A DNA stretch of 64,000 nucleotides. It comes from DATFFO01 sp963772815 (GTDB lineage Bacteria > Actinomycetota > Acidimicrobiia > Spongiisociales > ZC4RG35). The notes under the pieces are model-generated. The model saw only the letters and a list, made by a program, of their open reading frames with translations. It searched no databases and was not told where the DNA came from. The translations under genes and the position numbers were made by a program. Every line of letters begins with the position of its first letter. Position 1 is the first letter of the stretch. This document shows positions 9,983 to 18,320 of the stretch, piece by piece. Location of the stretch: the NCBI GenBank assembly GCA_963772815.1, contig CAVYYV010000005.1:372001-436000 (forward strand). The letters run 5' to 3'.

Positions 9983-11596
9983 ATGACCCATCGCGCCCCC
10001 AATCCCCGAGCACCGAACCGGACCTCCCGGTTCCGGGTCGTGGTGCTGGTTCTGGGGCTGGGTGTGGTGCTTGTGGGCGCCGCCCGCCTGCTCTCGCCCC
10101 CACCCGATGGCAACGGCCCATCAGGAGTCCAGGCTGCCGCGGCGGATACCACCCGGCCTGCGGGGACATCGCTCACCACCACGCCATCGTCGACCCTGGC
10201 CGCACCCGTCACCACAACGACCATCGCCGCCACCACCACGACCACCCTCCCGTCACGACCCGCCAATGTGGTGCCGGCCTGGACGGTGGGCCGACCCTGG
10301 GGACAGGTGATCGGGTTGACCATGTTCAGGGGCAACCCGACCCGGACCTGGTACGGGGAAGGACCGGTTCCCTCGGATCCCACCAACCTGTGGCACTTCC
10401 CCGACTCCGGAGGCATGTGCGGCGACTCGAGCGTGGGCGGCGTGTCCAAGCTGTGGTGCGGCTCGGGATGGACCGGACAGCCCGTGGTTTGGGAGAGGCC
10501 GGACGGGACGACCGAGGTCATCTTCGGCGCCTACGACAAGGCGGTTCACTTCCTCAACGCGGCCACGGGCCTCCCCACCCGCCCCTCGTTTCCCACCGGC
10601 GACATCATCAAGGGCTCGGTGACGCTGGACCCCGACGGCTACCCAATTCTCTACACCGGGTCGCGTGACAACAAGCTGCGGGCCATCGCCCTGGACAGGG
10701 ACCGCCCCACCGAGCTCTGGTCGATGGACGCCAACGTGGTCAACGGCATCTGGAACAACGACTGGGACGGCAACCCCGTGGTCGTGGACGACATCCTGTA
10801 CGAGGGGGGCGAGAACTCCTGGTTCTTCGCCGTCGCTCTCAACCGCGGCTACGACTCGGACGGGCTGGTGACGGTCGACCCCCAACTCTTGGTGGCCATC
10901 CCTGGATACAACCAGGAATTGCTGGACAAGGTCGGCCGCAACGTGTCGATCGAGAACTCCGTGGCAGTCTTCGGCCAGCGGGTCTACTTCGCCAACTCGG
11001 GAGGCCGGGTGCTCGGTCTGGACGTATCCAATGTCCGTCAGGGCGAAGCACCGATCGTCTTCGACTATTGGGTGGGTGACGACGTCGACGCGTCGATCGT
11101 GGTCGACTCCGACGGGATGCTCTACGTCTCGGTGGAGGACGAACGCCACAACCAGCGCTCCAAAGACCTGGGCCAGCTGATCAAGCTCGACCCTTATGCC
11201 GACGGCGACCCCTACGTGTGGGGGGTTCCCGATCCGGGGAAGAATGGTGGTGACGGCGGGTTCTGGGCCACTCCGGCGCTCGGAGACGGCTACCTGTACA
11301 CCCAGAGCCACACCGGCCGCATCATCGCCGTCGACACAGACACCGGAGAGGTGGTGTGGCAGAAGCCGGTCGCATTCCACACTTGGTCCTCGCCGGTCAT
11401 AGTCGACAACACTCTCATCGCAGCCACCTGCGGCGGGGAGATCAACGCCTGGTCACTGGCGGACCCGGCCAACCCGGCGCCGCTCTGGTCCCACCAGTTG
11501 TCCGAGTCCTGCATCGAGTCGACTCCGGCGGTGTGGAAGGGACGCCTGTACGTCGGTTCCCGGGACGGCAAGTTCTACGCCGTGGGGGACGGCTGA
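9983..11596 (+). CDS. PQQ-like beta-propeller repeat protein, membrane-anchored
   Basis: About 537 residues from ATG 9983; the frame is open from 9941. A basic head (RAPNRTSRFR) and one hydrophobic segment (VVVLVLGLGVVLVGAA) suggest a signal anchor, then a Thr-rich linker. The remainder is a beta-propeller of PQQ/quinoprotein-alcohol-dehydrogenase-like blades, for example GYLYTQSHTGRIIAVDTDTG and GRLYVGSRDGKFYAV. The dehydrogenase catalytic residues are not evident, so a binding or scaffold role is more likely than an enzyme. It lies directly after the CapA-like gene. Confidence 0.82.
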   Translation: MTHRAPNPRAPNRTSRFRVVVLVLGLGVVLVGAARLLSPPPDGNGPSGVQAAAADTTRPAGTSLTTTPSSTLAAPVTTTTIAATTTTTLPSRPANVVPAWTVGRPWGQVIGLTMFRGNPTRTWYGEGPVPSDPTNLWHFPDSGGMCGDSSVGGVSKLWCGSGWTGQPVVWERPDGTTEVIFGAYDKAVHFLNAATGLPTRPSFPTGDIIKGSVTLDPDGYPILYTGSRDNKLRAIALDRDRPTELWSMDANVVNGIWNNDWDGNPVVVDDILYEGGENSWFFAVALNRGYDSDGLVTVDPQLLVAIPGYNQELLDKVGRNVSIENSVAVFGQRVYFANSGGRVLGLDVSNVRQGEAPIVFDYWVGDDVDASIVVDSDGMLYVSVEDERHNQRSKDLGQLIKLDPYADGDPYVWGVPDPGKNGGDGGFWATPALGDGYLYTQSHTGRIIAVDTDTGEVVWQKPVAFHTWSSPVIVDNTLIAATCGGEINAWSLADPANPAPLWSHQLSESCIESTPAVWKGRLYVGSRDGKFYAVGDG

Positions 11597-11616
11597 GGGG
11601 TCTCGAGAGGATCCCT

Positions 11617-12471
11617 TCAGGAGAAGACGTACACCACGGACTCGCCCACTTGCTGGTAGCCGATCCGTCTGTAGATCGCGTTGGATGTTGGGTTGGCGAG
11701 GTCCGTGTATAGGAGACAGTGGCTCCGGCCGTCTTCGAGGAACCGCCGGCTCTGGTTGGCCACCAGGGCCGTGGCGTATCCCTTCCCCCTCAGATCGGGC
11801 GGCGTGTAGACGGGACCGATCCGAATCGAATTGGCCACGGGCGGCGAGTACCCGGACATGGATACGATCTCTCCTCGCACCTCCCAGAGAAGCAGGCCTT
11901 GCGGACGGGCCGGGTCGAGACGGCGATCTATGTTGGCCTCGAGCCGCTCGCGACCGGGATCATCGGAGGGTGCCGATTCCTCCAGAAACTGGACGTGCCA
12001 TCGGATCGCCAAGTCGCGTTCCGCAGGGGTTGCTTGTCGCACGGCGCCGGGCGCCAGATCGAGTGGCGCAACTCTCTCCAGGCTGAAGATGCCCTGCCCC
12101 ATCTCGACCCGATGCCCAACCCCGGTCTCGCCCTTCCACATGTCAACGAAAAGGTCGACCCATGGTCTGTTCCCGATCACACCTGGGGCGTCGACCCCGC
12201 TCGCCGCCATGGGGGGAACCAGCCCGGCGAGCGCTTCCGGCGCGTCGGCCTCCGCCACGATGAAGCGATGGGGAGGCGTACATCCTGCCGCCGCCGTCAC
12301 GGTTCGGCCGTGCACCACCACCCAGCCGTGGTATTGCGGGTAGATGTCAGGCTGGTCGGCCGCCTGCTCTGCCACGCTCAGCAACAGCTGATTGCGGGGC
12401 ACGTCCCCGGTCAGGAAGGTTGTGGCTCTTTCCAGAAACTCAGCAGCGTCCGTGAAATGCTCGACGACCAT
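11617..12471 (-). CDS. GNAT-family N-acetyltransferase
   Basis: 284 residues with a divergent N-terminal half and a C-terminal GNAT domain. The acetyl-CoA pyrophosphate-binding loop is seen in VYTPPDLRGKGYATALVANQ (Q/RxxGxG/A type), and the terminal region LLYTDLANPTSNAIYRRIGY is the usual GNAT end. The two-domain length fits FR47-like actinobacterial acetyltransferases. The acceptor substrate is unknown. It is convergent with the propeller gene and starts 48 bases from the end of aapP on the same strand. Confidence 0.88.
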   Translation of the reverse strand: MVVEHFTDAAEFLERATTFLTGDVPRNQLLLSVAEQAADQPDIYPQYHGWVVVHGRTVTAAAGCTPPHRFIVAEADAPEALAGLVPPMAASGVDAPGVIGNRPWVDLFVDMWKGETGVGHRVEMGQGIFSLERVAPLDLAPGAVRQATPAERDLAIRWHVQFLEESAPSDDPGRERLEANIDRRLDPARPQGLLLWEVRGEIVSMSGYSPPVANSIRIGPVYTPPDLRGKGYATALVANQSRRFLEDGRSHCLLYTDLANPTSNAIYRRIGYQQVGESVVYVFS

Positions 12472-12519
12472 GCCCCATTATCCACCGACGACCGAAATGG
12501 CAGGTCGGCCCCTTCGTTG

Positions 12520-13299
12520 TCACAGAATCTGGCTCAGGAAGAGCTTCGTCCGCTCCTCACGAGGTTCGGTGAAGAAGTGCTCGGGTGTGCCTACTTCCAC
12601 GATCTGTCCGTCGGCCATGAACACCACCCGATCGGCCACGGCCCGGGCAAAGCCCATCTCGTGGGTGACCACGATCATCGTCATGCCCCCCTTGGCCAGC
12701 TCGACCATGACGTCTAGCACCTCCCCCACCATCTCCGGATCGAGCGCCGAGGTGGGCTCGTCGAACAGCATCACCTTGGGCTCCATGGCCAGGGCCCGGG
12801 CGATGGCCACCCGCTGCTGCTGTCCCCCCGACAGCTGACCCGGGTACTTCTTTGCCTGCTCGGGGATCTTGACCCTCTCCAGCAACTCCATGGCAGCCGT
12901 CTCGGCTGCCGCCTTTGGAGTGCGCCGCACCTGTCGGGGGGCCAGAGTGACGTTGTCGAGCACCGTCAGGTGGGGGAACAGGTTGAACTGCTGGAACACC
13001 ATGCCGGTTTCCCGCCTGATCTCCTGGATGTTGCGCAGATCGTCGGACAACTCGATCCCGTCGACCACGATCCGCCCGGCGTTGTGCTCCTCGAGTCGGT
13101 TGATGCATCGGATCAGAGTCGACTTCCCGGACCCGGACGGGCCGATGACCACCACGACCTCCTGTCTGGCCACCTTCAGGTTGATGTCTTTGAGGGCCTG
13201 GAACGAGCCGAAGAGCTTGTCGACGCCCTCCATCTCTATGGCGGCGTCGCCCTCCACCCGGGTGGCATCGGCGAACACCTCCTGCTTGGCGTCGGTCAT
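12520..13299 (-). CDS. aapP: Polar amino-acid ABC transporter ATPase
   Basis: 259 residues from the ATG at 13299, which overlaps the permease stop as ATGA. The frame is open much further upstream, but that is inside the permease gene. Walker A GPSGSGKST, Q-loop MVFQQFNLFPHLTV, signature LSGGQQQRVAIARALA, Walker B VMLFDEPTSALDP and switch VVTHEMGFA are all intact. It powers import of amino acids through the AapQ/AapM pair. It is the last gene of aapJQMP. Confidence 0.93.
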   Translation of the reverse strand: MTDAKQEVFADATRVEGDAAIEMEGVDKLFGSFQALKDINLKVARQEVVVVIGPSGSGKSTLIRCINRLEEHNAGRIVVDGIELSDDLRNIQEIRRETGMVFQQFNLFPHLTVLDNVTLAPRQVRRTPKAAAETAAMELLERVKIPEQAKKYPGQLSGGQQQRVAIARALAMEPKVMLFDEPTSALDPEMVGEVLDVMVELAKGGMTMIVVTHEMGFARAVADRVVFMADGQIVEVGTPEHFFTEPREERTKLFLSQIL

Positions 13300-14537
13300 C
13301 GCGTACCCACCCCCAGCCTCCTCTCCAGACGTTGACTCTCTCTCGACATGGTGAACGATCCCACCCAGAACAAGAACCCGATGAACACCAGCGACTCGGG
13401 CAACAGCCGCTGCCCGTTGAAGGCCGGTTGCTTGGTGATGGCCCCGGCCGCGGCCAGGAGATCCAAGACTCCGAGGGCGACCCCGGCCAGCACCGTGTCC
13501 TTGAATAGGGAGATGAACTGGCCGATCTGGGCGGGAATCACGTTGCGCAGGGCCTGGGGAAGGATCACCAGGGCAACCTGGCGGGTGGGGGACAGACCCA
13601 GCGCCTTGGCCGCCTCCTCCTGGCCGTTGGGAACCGACTGCAGACCACCCCGGACGATCTCGGCCAGGTAGGCGGCGGTGAAGAGGGTGAAGGTGACGAC
13701 GGCGCGAATGACCTTGGAAGGGGCCAGGTCGACCGGAACGAAGAACTCCAGGGACACGTTGGCCAGGAGGAGCAGCACGAACAGTGGAGAGCCACGCAAG
13801 GCCTCGACGTAGGCCACCGATACGCTCCTGACCAGGGGCAGCTTGGAGCGGCGGCCCAAAGCCAGCAACACGCCGAGCGGGAAGCACAAGACGATGCCGG
13901 CCACGGCGGCGGTGATGTTGAACATGAATCCCTCCCACGACGCCAATGGGACGGCCGCGGTGAGGGAGAAGAACAGGGCGATGGGAACGGCGATCAGGAC
14001 AACCAGGAGGAGGCGGGCCAGCCAGGGCCGCAGCCCCCTGGCACCGATCCAGCGCCCCAGCCAGTAGCCACCCACACCGGCCGCCACGGTGGCCACCGCC
14101 GTGATCCAGGGCCCGGCGGTGTCGGTCAGGGCGAGCAACAGCACCACCGTGGCGAAGATCATCCCGAACCTGCGGGCCAGGTCACCGACCCGCTGCCCCA
14201 GGGCCATGCCGGCGATCCTCGAGGTCCCCATCCGGATCTGGCGCCCGGCGATCATCCCGGCGATGGCGCCGCCCCAGGCCCCCAGGCAGGCGATCACCGC
14301 GGCGAGGCGGGTCATGGACTCGACGGGCCACCGTCCCAGGAGCAACAGCTTGAGGTTGACCTGGATGACCTCCCAGCGACCGGTGACAAAGACGAAACGG
14401 ACGACGCGGTAGGCCAGGAAGAGGGCCAGCGGCCCGAACACGAGGGTGATGAGGGTGTCTCGCGGCCCCCGGAACAGGTTCTTGCGGACCCAGGTCATGG
14501 CGACGGTCCGGGGTCGGGACACGGTCGAGGCGGTCAT
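13296..14537 (-). CDS. aapM: Amino-acid ABC transporter permease, AapM type
   Basis: 413 residues, longer than the usual GlnP permease because of an extra N-terminal block of membrane helices, as in AapM/BztC. The EAA loop that contacts the ATPase is clear: GQEEAAKALGLSPTRQVALV. The start overlaps the aapQ stop (ATGA). It forms a heterodimeric channel with AapQ in the cytoplasmic membrane. Confidence 0.92.
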   Translation of the reverse strand: MTASTVSRPRTVAMTWVRKNLFRGPRDTLITLVFGPLALFLAYRVVRFVFVTGRWEVIQVNLKLLLLGRWPVESMTRLAAVIACLGAWGGAIAGMIAGRQIRMGTSRIAGMALGQRVGDLARRFGMIFATVVLLLALTDTAGPWITAVATVAAGVGGYWLGRWIGARGLRPWLARLLLVVLIAVPIALFFSLTAAVPLASWEGFMFNITAAVAGIVLCFPLGVLLALGRRSKLPLVRSVSVAYVEALRGSPLFVLLLLANVSLEFFVPVDLAPSKVIRAVVTFTLFTAAYLAEIVRGGLQSVPNGQEEAAKALGLSPTRQVALVILPQALRNVIPAQIGQFISLFKDTVLAGVALGVLDLLAAAGAITKQPAFNGQRLLPESLVFIGFLFWVGSFTMSRESQRLERRLGVGTR

Positions 14538-15691
14538 CGTTCCACCAGCTTGAAATGACGGTTGGCCTGGTTGACCAGGGCCGACGTGATCAGTGAGAGG
14601 ACCAGATAGAAGAGCAGGGCGAGGGTGAAGGCCGGGACCGCCGCTGAGCCGTTACCGACTGAGATCTGAGTGATGTTGGTCAGCTCGAAGTAGGAGAACG
14701 CTGCCCCCAGGGAGGAGTTCTTGATCAGGTTGAGGTACTGGTTTCCCAGCGGCGGGATGGCGGTTCTCATCGCCTGGGGCAGCACCACCCGCCACATGCG
14801 CTCGAAAGGCGATAGCGCCAGGGCGGTGGCCGCCTCCCCCTGGCCCCTAGGAACCGACTGGATGGAACCTCGCACGATCTCGGCGATGTGGCTGGCGGTG
14901 TAGATGACCAGGGCCAGGAGCACGGCGAAGAAGGATGGGTCGACGCGCATCCCTCCGGCCAGCTGGCGGCCCTCGACCCGGGGCAGGGTGACACCAACGC
15001 CCAGTATCAACCACCCCGCCACCAGGACGACCACGAACACGGCCAGCCCATAGAGGCCGGCATGGGAAATGGCGCCGGTTCGATCAGCGATCGACTGTCG
15101 CCACCGGGCCACCAGCCACCAGGCAACTGCCCCTACAGCCACTAGGACGGTCAACGCCAAGCCGCTCGTGTTCTCGTACCAGGGGACACCCAGGCCCCGG
15201 TTGGAAACGATGAACCACCCGAACAGGGACCACGACTCCTGGATGCGGGGAAACGTCTGCAGGACGACCGCCAGGACGGAGAAGGTCATGATGACCAGCA
15301 GCGGCACGTTGCGGATGGCCTCCACGTAGAAGGCCGAGAGCTTGCGGACCAGCCAATTGCCGGAGAGGCGCCCGACCCCTACCAGGACACCGATGATGGT
15401 GGCGAAGACGATCCCTACCACCGAGATGCTGATGGTATTGAGGATGCCGACCAGGTAGGCGCTGGAGACCGGCGAGTTGGGCGAAAAGTCTGCTCCGGGG
15501 ATGTCGAAGGTGGTCGGATTGGACAGGAAGTCGAATCCGGTGGGGACACCGGAGGCGGCCGTGTTCTGCCGGTAGTTGCCGATCAGCCAGAAGAGGACGG
15601 CGGCAACGATGAGGACCACGACGATCTGGAACGTCCACGACAGGAACCTGACGTTTCGATAGAACGGCGGACGCTCGACTCGTGTGGTCAT
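14534..15691 (-). CDS. aapQ: Amino-acid ABC transporter permease, AapQ type
   Basis: 385 residues from ATG 15691 (MTTRVERPPFYRNVRF); an upstream in-frame extension to 15781 reaches into aapJ and is rejected. The long loop between helix 1 and the core (NTAASGVPTGFDFLSNPTTF) is diagnostic of AapQ/BztB. The EAA motif is GQGEAATALALSPFERMWRV. It lies 47 bases after aapJ and overlaps aapM by four bases. Confidence 0.92.
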   Translation of the reverse strand: MTTRVERPPFYRNVRFLSWTFQIVVVLIVAAVLFWLIGNYRQNTAASGVPTGFDFLSNPTTFDIPGADFSPNSPVSSAYLVGILNTISISVVGIVFATIIGVLVGVGRLSGNWLVRKLSAFYVEAIRNVPLLVIMTFSVLAVVLQTFPRIQESWSLFGWFIVSNRGLGVPWYENTSGLALTVLVAVGAVAWWLVARWRQSIADRTGAISHAGLYGLAVFVVVLVAGWLILGVGVTLPRVEGRQLAGGMRVDPSFFAVLLALVIYTASHIAEIVRGSIQSVPRGQGEAATALALSPFERMWRVVLPQAMRTAIPPLGNQYLNLIKNSSLGAAFSYFELTNITQISVGNGSAAVPAFTLALLFYLVLSLITSALVNQANRHFKLVER

Positions 15692-15738
15692 GACGGTGGG
15701 TGGCGGGCGGGAATCCCGCCCGCCACCTGGAGTCGGTG

Positions 15739-16854
15739 TCAGTGATAAGGCGGGGAGTACATCAACCCGCCGTCGGTCCACAGGGCGTTGGGGCCCCGTT
15801 CCAGACCAAGCGGGGTCAGGTTCCGTTCGTAGATCTCGCCGTAGTTACCCACCTGCTTGATCACCTGGTAGGCGAAGTCAATGGGCAGGCCGAGACCGGG
15901 ATCGAACGTGGTCGTGTTCCCGTTGTCGTCGGTGAAGTCACCGCCGAGGAACTTGACGATGTTGGTGTCGTCGGAGGAGAGCATGTCGTCCACGTTGGCC
16001 GAGGTGATCCCGAACTCCTCGGCTTGGATGGTGGACAGGACAGCCCAGTCGACCGCCTGAGCCCATTGGGTGTCACCGTCGAGCACGGCCGGGGCGAGGG
16101 GCTCCTTGGAGAACACCTCGGGCAGGATGCGCAGCGCATCGGGCCCATCCGGATAAGCGGAACGCAGACCGGTCAGCTGGCTGGTGTCGGAGCTCCAACC
16201 GTCACACTGCCCGGCCTGGAACGCCTCCTGGATCAGCCCGGGGTCGTCGAAAGTCCTGACCTCCCAAGCCAGTCCCAGGCGGGCCGCCTCAGCGGCGGCG
16301 TTGCCCTCGGTCGTGGTCCCTTTGGCCGTACAGATGGTGACACCATCCATGTCTTCCAGCGTCTGAAACTCGCTGTCGGCGGCAACCATCATTCCCTGGC
16401 CGTCGTAGAAAGTGACGGTGAGGAAGGTGGCACCTTCGGAGCCATCACGCTCGGCGGTCCAGGTGGTGTTCCTGACCAGGACGTCGATCTGGCCCGATTG
16501 CAGAGCGGTGAACCGATCGGCCGTCTCCAGATCCACGTGCTCGACTGCGGTCGCATCACCGAGCACGGCGGCTGCGATGACCCGGCAGAAGTCGGAGTCG
16601 AACCCGACGTGTTCACCGGATTCGTCGAGGACGGCGAAGCCGGGAAGGGCATCACGGGTCCCACACTTGAGGCTGCCACGCCCCTTCACCTCGTCGAGGA
16701 GTGAGCCGCTCGAGCCGCCACCATCACTGGATGGGGCCACCGTCGTGGTGTCCCCGCCCGCAGCGGTCGTATCGGAAGTGCCTCCATCGGAGCTGCATGC
16801 TGCCACCAACAGCATCAGGACCGCCGTCAATGCCACGAGTCTGCGCCCATTCAT
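15739..16854 (-). CDS. aapJ: Amino-acid ABC transporter substrate-binding lipoprotein
   Basis: 371 residues from ATG 16854 with a GGAGGG ribosome site just upstream. Signal peptide with lipobox LLVAAC, a Ser/Thr/Gly linker (about 22-50), then a periplasmic-binding-protein type 2 domain: GSLKCGTRDALPGFAVLDES, FDSDFCRVIAAAVLGDATAV and the end LGLERGPNALWTDGGLMYSP, which is characteristic of the AapJ/BztA family. It is anchored outside the membrane and delivers general L-amino acids to AapQM. First gene of the operon. Confidence 0.93.
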   Translation of the reverse strand: MNGRRLVALTAVLMLLVAACSSDGGTSDTTAAGGDTTTVAPSSDGGGSSGSLLDEVKGRGSLKCGTRDALPGFAVLDESGEHVGFDSDFCRVIAAAVLGDATAVEHVDLETADRFTALQSGQIDVLVRNTTWTAERDGSEGATFLTVTFYDGQGMMVAADSEFQTLEDMDGVTICTAKGTTTEGNAAAEAARLGLAWEVRTFDDPGLIQEAFQAGQCDGWSSDTSQLTGLRSAYPDGPDALRILPEVFSKEPLAPAVLDGDTQWAQAVDWAVLSTIQAEEFGITSANVDDMLSSDDTNIVKFLGGDFTDDNGNTTTFDPGLGLPIDFAYQVIKQVGNYGEIYERNLTPLGLERGPNALWTDGGLMYSPPYH

Positions 16855-16976
16855 ATTCCCTCCATACCTTGCCGTGCGAAGACCTGCTGGCCCCACAAGA
16901 AAAAGCGAGGCCGGCGGTGGCGCCACCCTAGCCGGGGAGGGCCGTGCTTGGCCGGAAAACCTCGGGTCGATGGTCT

Positions 16977-17017
16977 TGTGAACCTTTTCCCGGGCGAAAG
17001 CCGGGAAAAGGTTCACA
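16977..17017 (-). terminator. Strong hairpin spanning the stop codon of the HAD-SpoU gene
   Basis: TGTGAACCTTTTCCCGG and its perfect 17-base complement enclose a GCGAAAG loop. The stop codon of the methyltransferase gene (17013-17015) lies inside one arm. It can terminate transcription or protect the 3' end; no U-tract follows, so a classical intrinsic terminator is uncertain. Confidence 0.55.
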
Positions 17018-18305
17018 GAGCTGCGTGCTGGCGGATCCAGGCGTGCATGGCGATACCCGCCGCCACCCCGGCGTTGATGGAGCGGGTGGATCCGAACTGG
17101 GTGATGGAGAACACCCGGTCGATCCCGGACCGGGCGGCGTCGGAGAGGCCGGTTCCCTCCTGACCGAAGACGAACAAGCAGCGGCAGGGCAGCTCGGCCA
17201 GCTCGAGGGGTTCCGAACCCGCCAGGTTGTCGATCCCGATCACCTCCAGGTCTTCGTCTTCCGCCCAGGCGAGCAGATCGACCACATCCTGGTGGTGATG
17301 GACGTGCTGGTAGCGGTCGGTGACCATCGCTCCACGCCGGTTCCAGCGACGATGGCCCACGATGTGGACCCCGGCCGCACCGAATGCGTTGGCGGTGCGG
17401 ACGATCGTCCCGATGTTGAGGTCGTGGCGCCAGTTCTCGATGGCCACGTGAAAAGGGTGCCGGGTGCGATCCAGCTCCTCGACGATGGCCTCCCTCTTCC
17501 AGTATCGGAAGCGATCCACCACGTTGCGCCGGTCGCCTTCGGCCAAGAGCTCGGGGTCGAGGCGCTGGTCGTCGGGCCACGGACGCTCGTGTGGTCCCAC
17601 ACCCACTCCCGACTTCTCCTCTTCATCCCACCGAGCGAGCAGATCGGGCAACTCTGCTAGCGAGGCGACCTCGGCGTCGGGCTCTGCTTCCGCTCCGGTG
17701 AGGCCGGCCCGGTTGATCCACACCGAGCGCACTCCGGCCCGACGTGCCCCGACCACGTCGGAGTGCGGCTCATCGCCGACATGAACCAGTTCCCGGGGGC
17801 GGCATCCGGCCGCGGCTGCCGCCATGCGGAACAACCTGGGGTCGGGTTTGCGGATCCCGGTCTGGTCGGCCGCCAGCCAGAACTGGAATCGGTCGGCGAT
17901 CGACATTGCCTTCCAGGTGGTGTTCCCGTTGGTGATGACTCCGAGCACGAGCTCGTCGGGCAGACGATCGAGCATCGGCTCCACATCCGGGAACAACTTC
18001 GCGGCCGCATCGCGATGAGCGAAGAACAACTCGGTGAGATGATCCACCAGGTCCGGATTCGGCCCTCCCACATGGGTATCGACGAACCTCTCGATGGCCA
18101 TCCGCCTGATCAGGGCAAAGGAGGTTCCCTGCGGACTGGACTGGCCCATGTCGATGCGGGCCTGGAGGAGGTCTTCCACCGTCCCGCTGTGACCGGGATG
18201 GATCTCACTGACCCTCTCCACCAGGATACGGGAGGCCGACAGCGACACTTCCTGGAAGTCCCACAGGGTGTCATCGGCATCGAAGGTGACGGCCCGGACC
18301 GGCAA
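17013..18305 (-). CDS. HAD-hydrolase / SpoU RNA methyltransferase fusion
   Basis: 430 residues from a TTG at 18305, with CGGAG 9-13 bases upstream and 15 bases after the dxs stop. Residues 1-225 are a HAD phosphatase: motif I FDADDTLWD (D9, D11), motif II VITNGNT, motif III Lys in GIRKPDPRLF, motif IV HVGDEPHSDVVGA. Residues about 270-430 are a SpoU (TrmH) methyltransferase: NIGTIVRTANAFGAAGVHIV, CLFVFGQEGTGLSD and FGSTRSINAGVAAGIAM form the knotted SAM site. SpoU enzymes 2'-O-methylate tRNA or rRNA; the HAD substrate is unknown. No stop or ribosome site separates the domains. It probably forms an operon with dxs. Confidence 0.88.
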   Translation of the reverse strand: MPVRAVTFDADDTLWDFQEVSLSASRILVERVSEIHPGHSGTVEDLLQARIDMGQSSPQGTSFALIRRMAIERFVDTHVGGPNPDLVDHLTELFFAHRDAAAKLFPDVEPMLDRLPDELVLGVITNGNTTWKAMSIADRFQFWLAADQTGIRKPDPRLFRMAAAAAGCRPRELVHVGDEPHSDVVGARRAGVRSVWINRAGLTGAEAEPDAEVASLAELPDLLARWDEEEKSGVGVGPHERPWPDDQRLDPELLAEGDRRNVVDRFRYWKREAIVEELDRTRHPFHVAIENWRHDLNIGTIVRTANAFGAAGVHIVGHRRWNRRGAMVTDRYQHVHHHQDVVDLLAWAEDEDLEVIGIDNLAGSEPLELAELPCRCLFVFGQEGTGLSDAARSGIDRVFSITQFGSTRSINAGVAAGIAMHAWIRQHAAL

Positions 18306-18320
18306 GAGGATTGGCTCCGA

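Noticed and set aside
12520..13938. A 472-residue version of the aapP frame
   Set aside because: The extension is Arg/Pro/Gly-rich and lies in the permease gene; the real start is ATG 13299 with a 4-base overlap.
15739..17580. A 613-residue version of aapJ
   Set aside because: The first 242 codons are antisense or out-of-frame text of the HAD-SpoU gene; the signal peptide and ribosome site mark ATG 16854.
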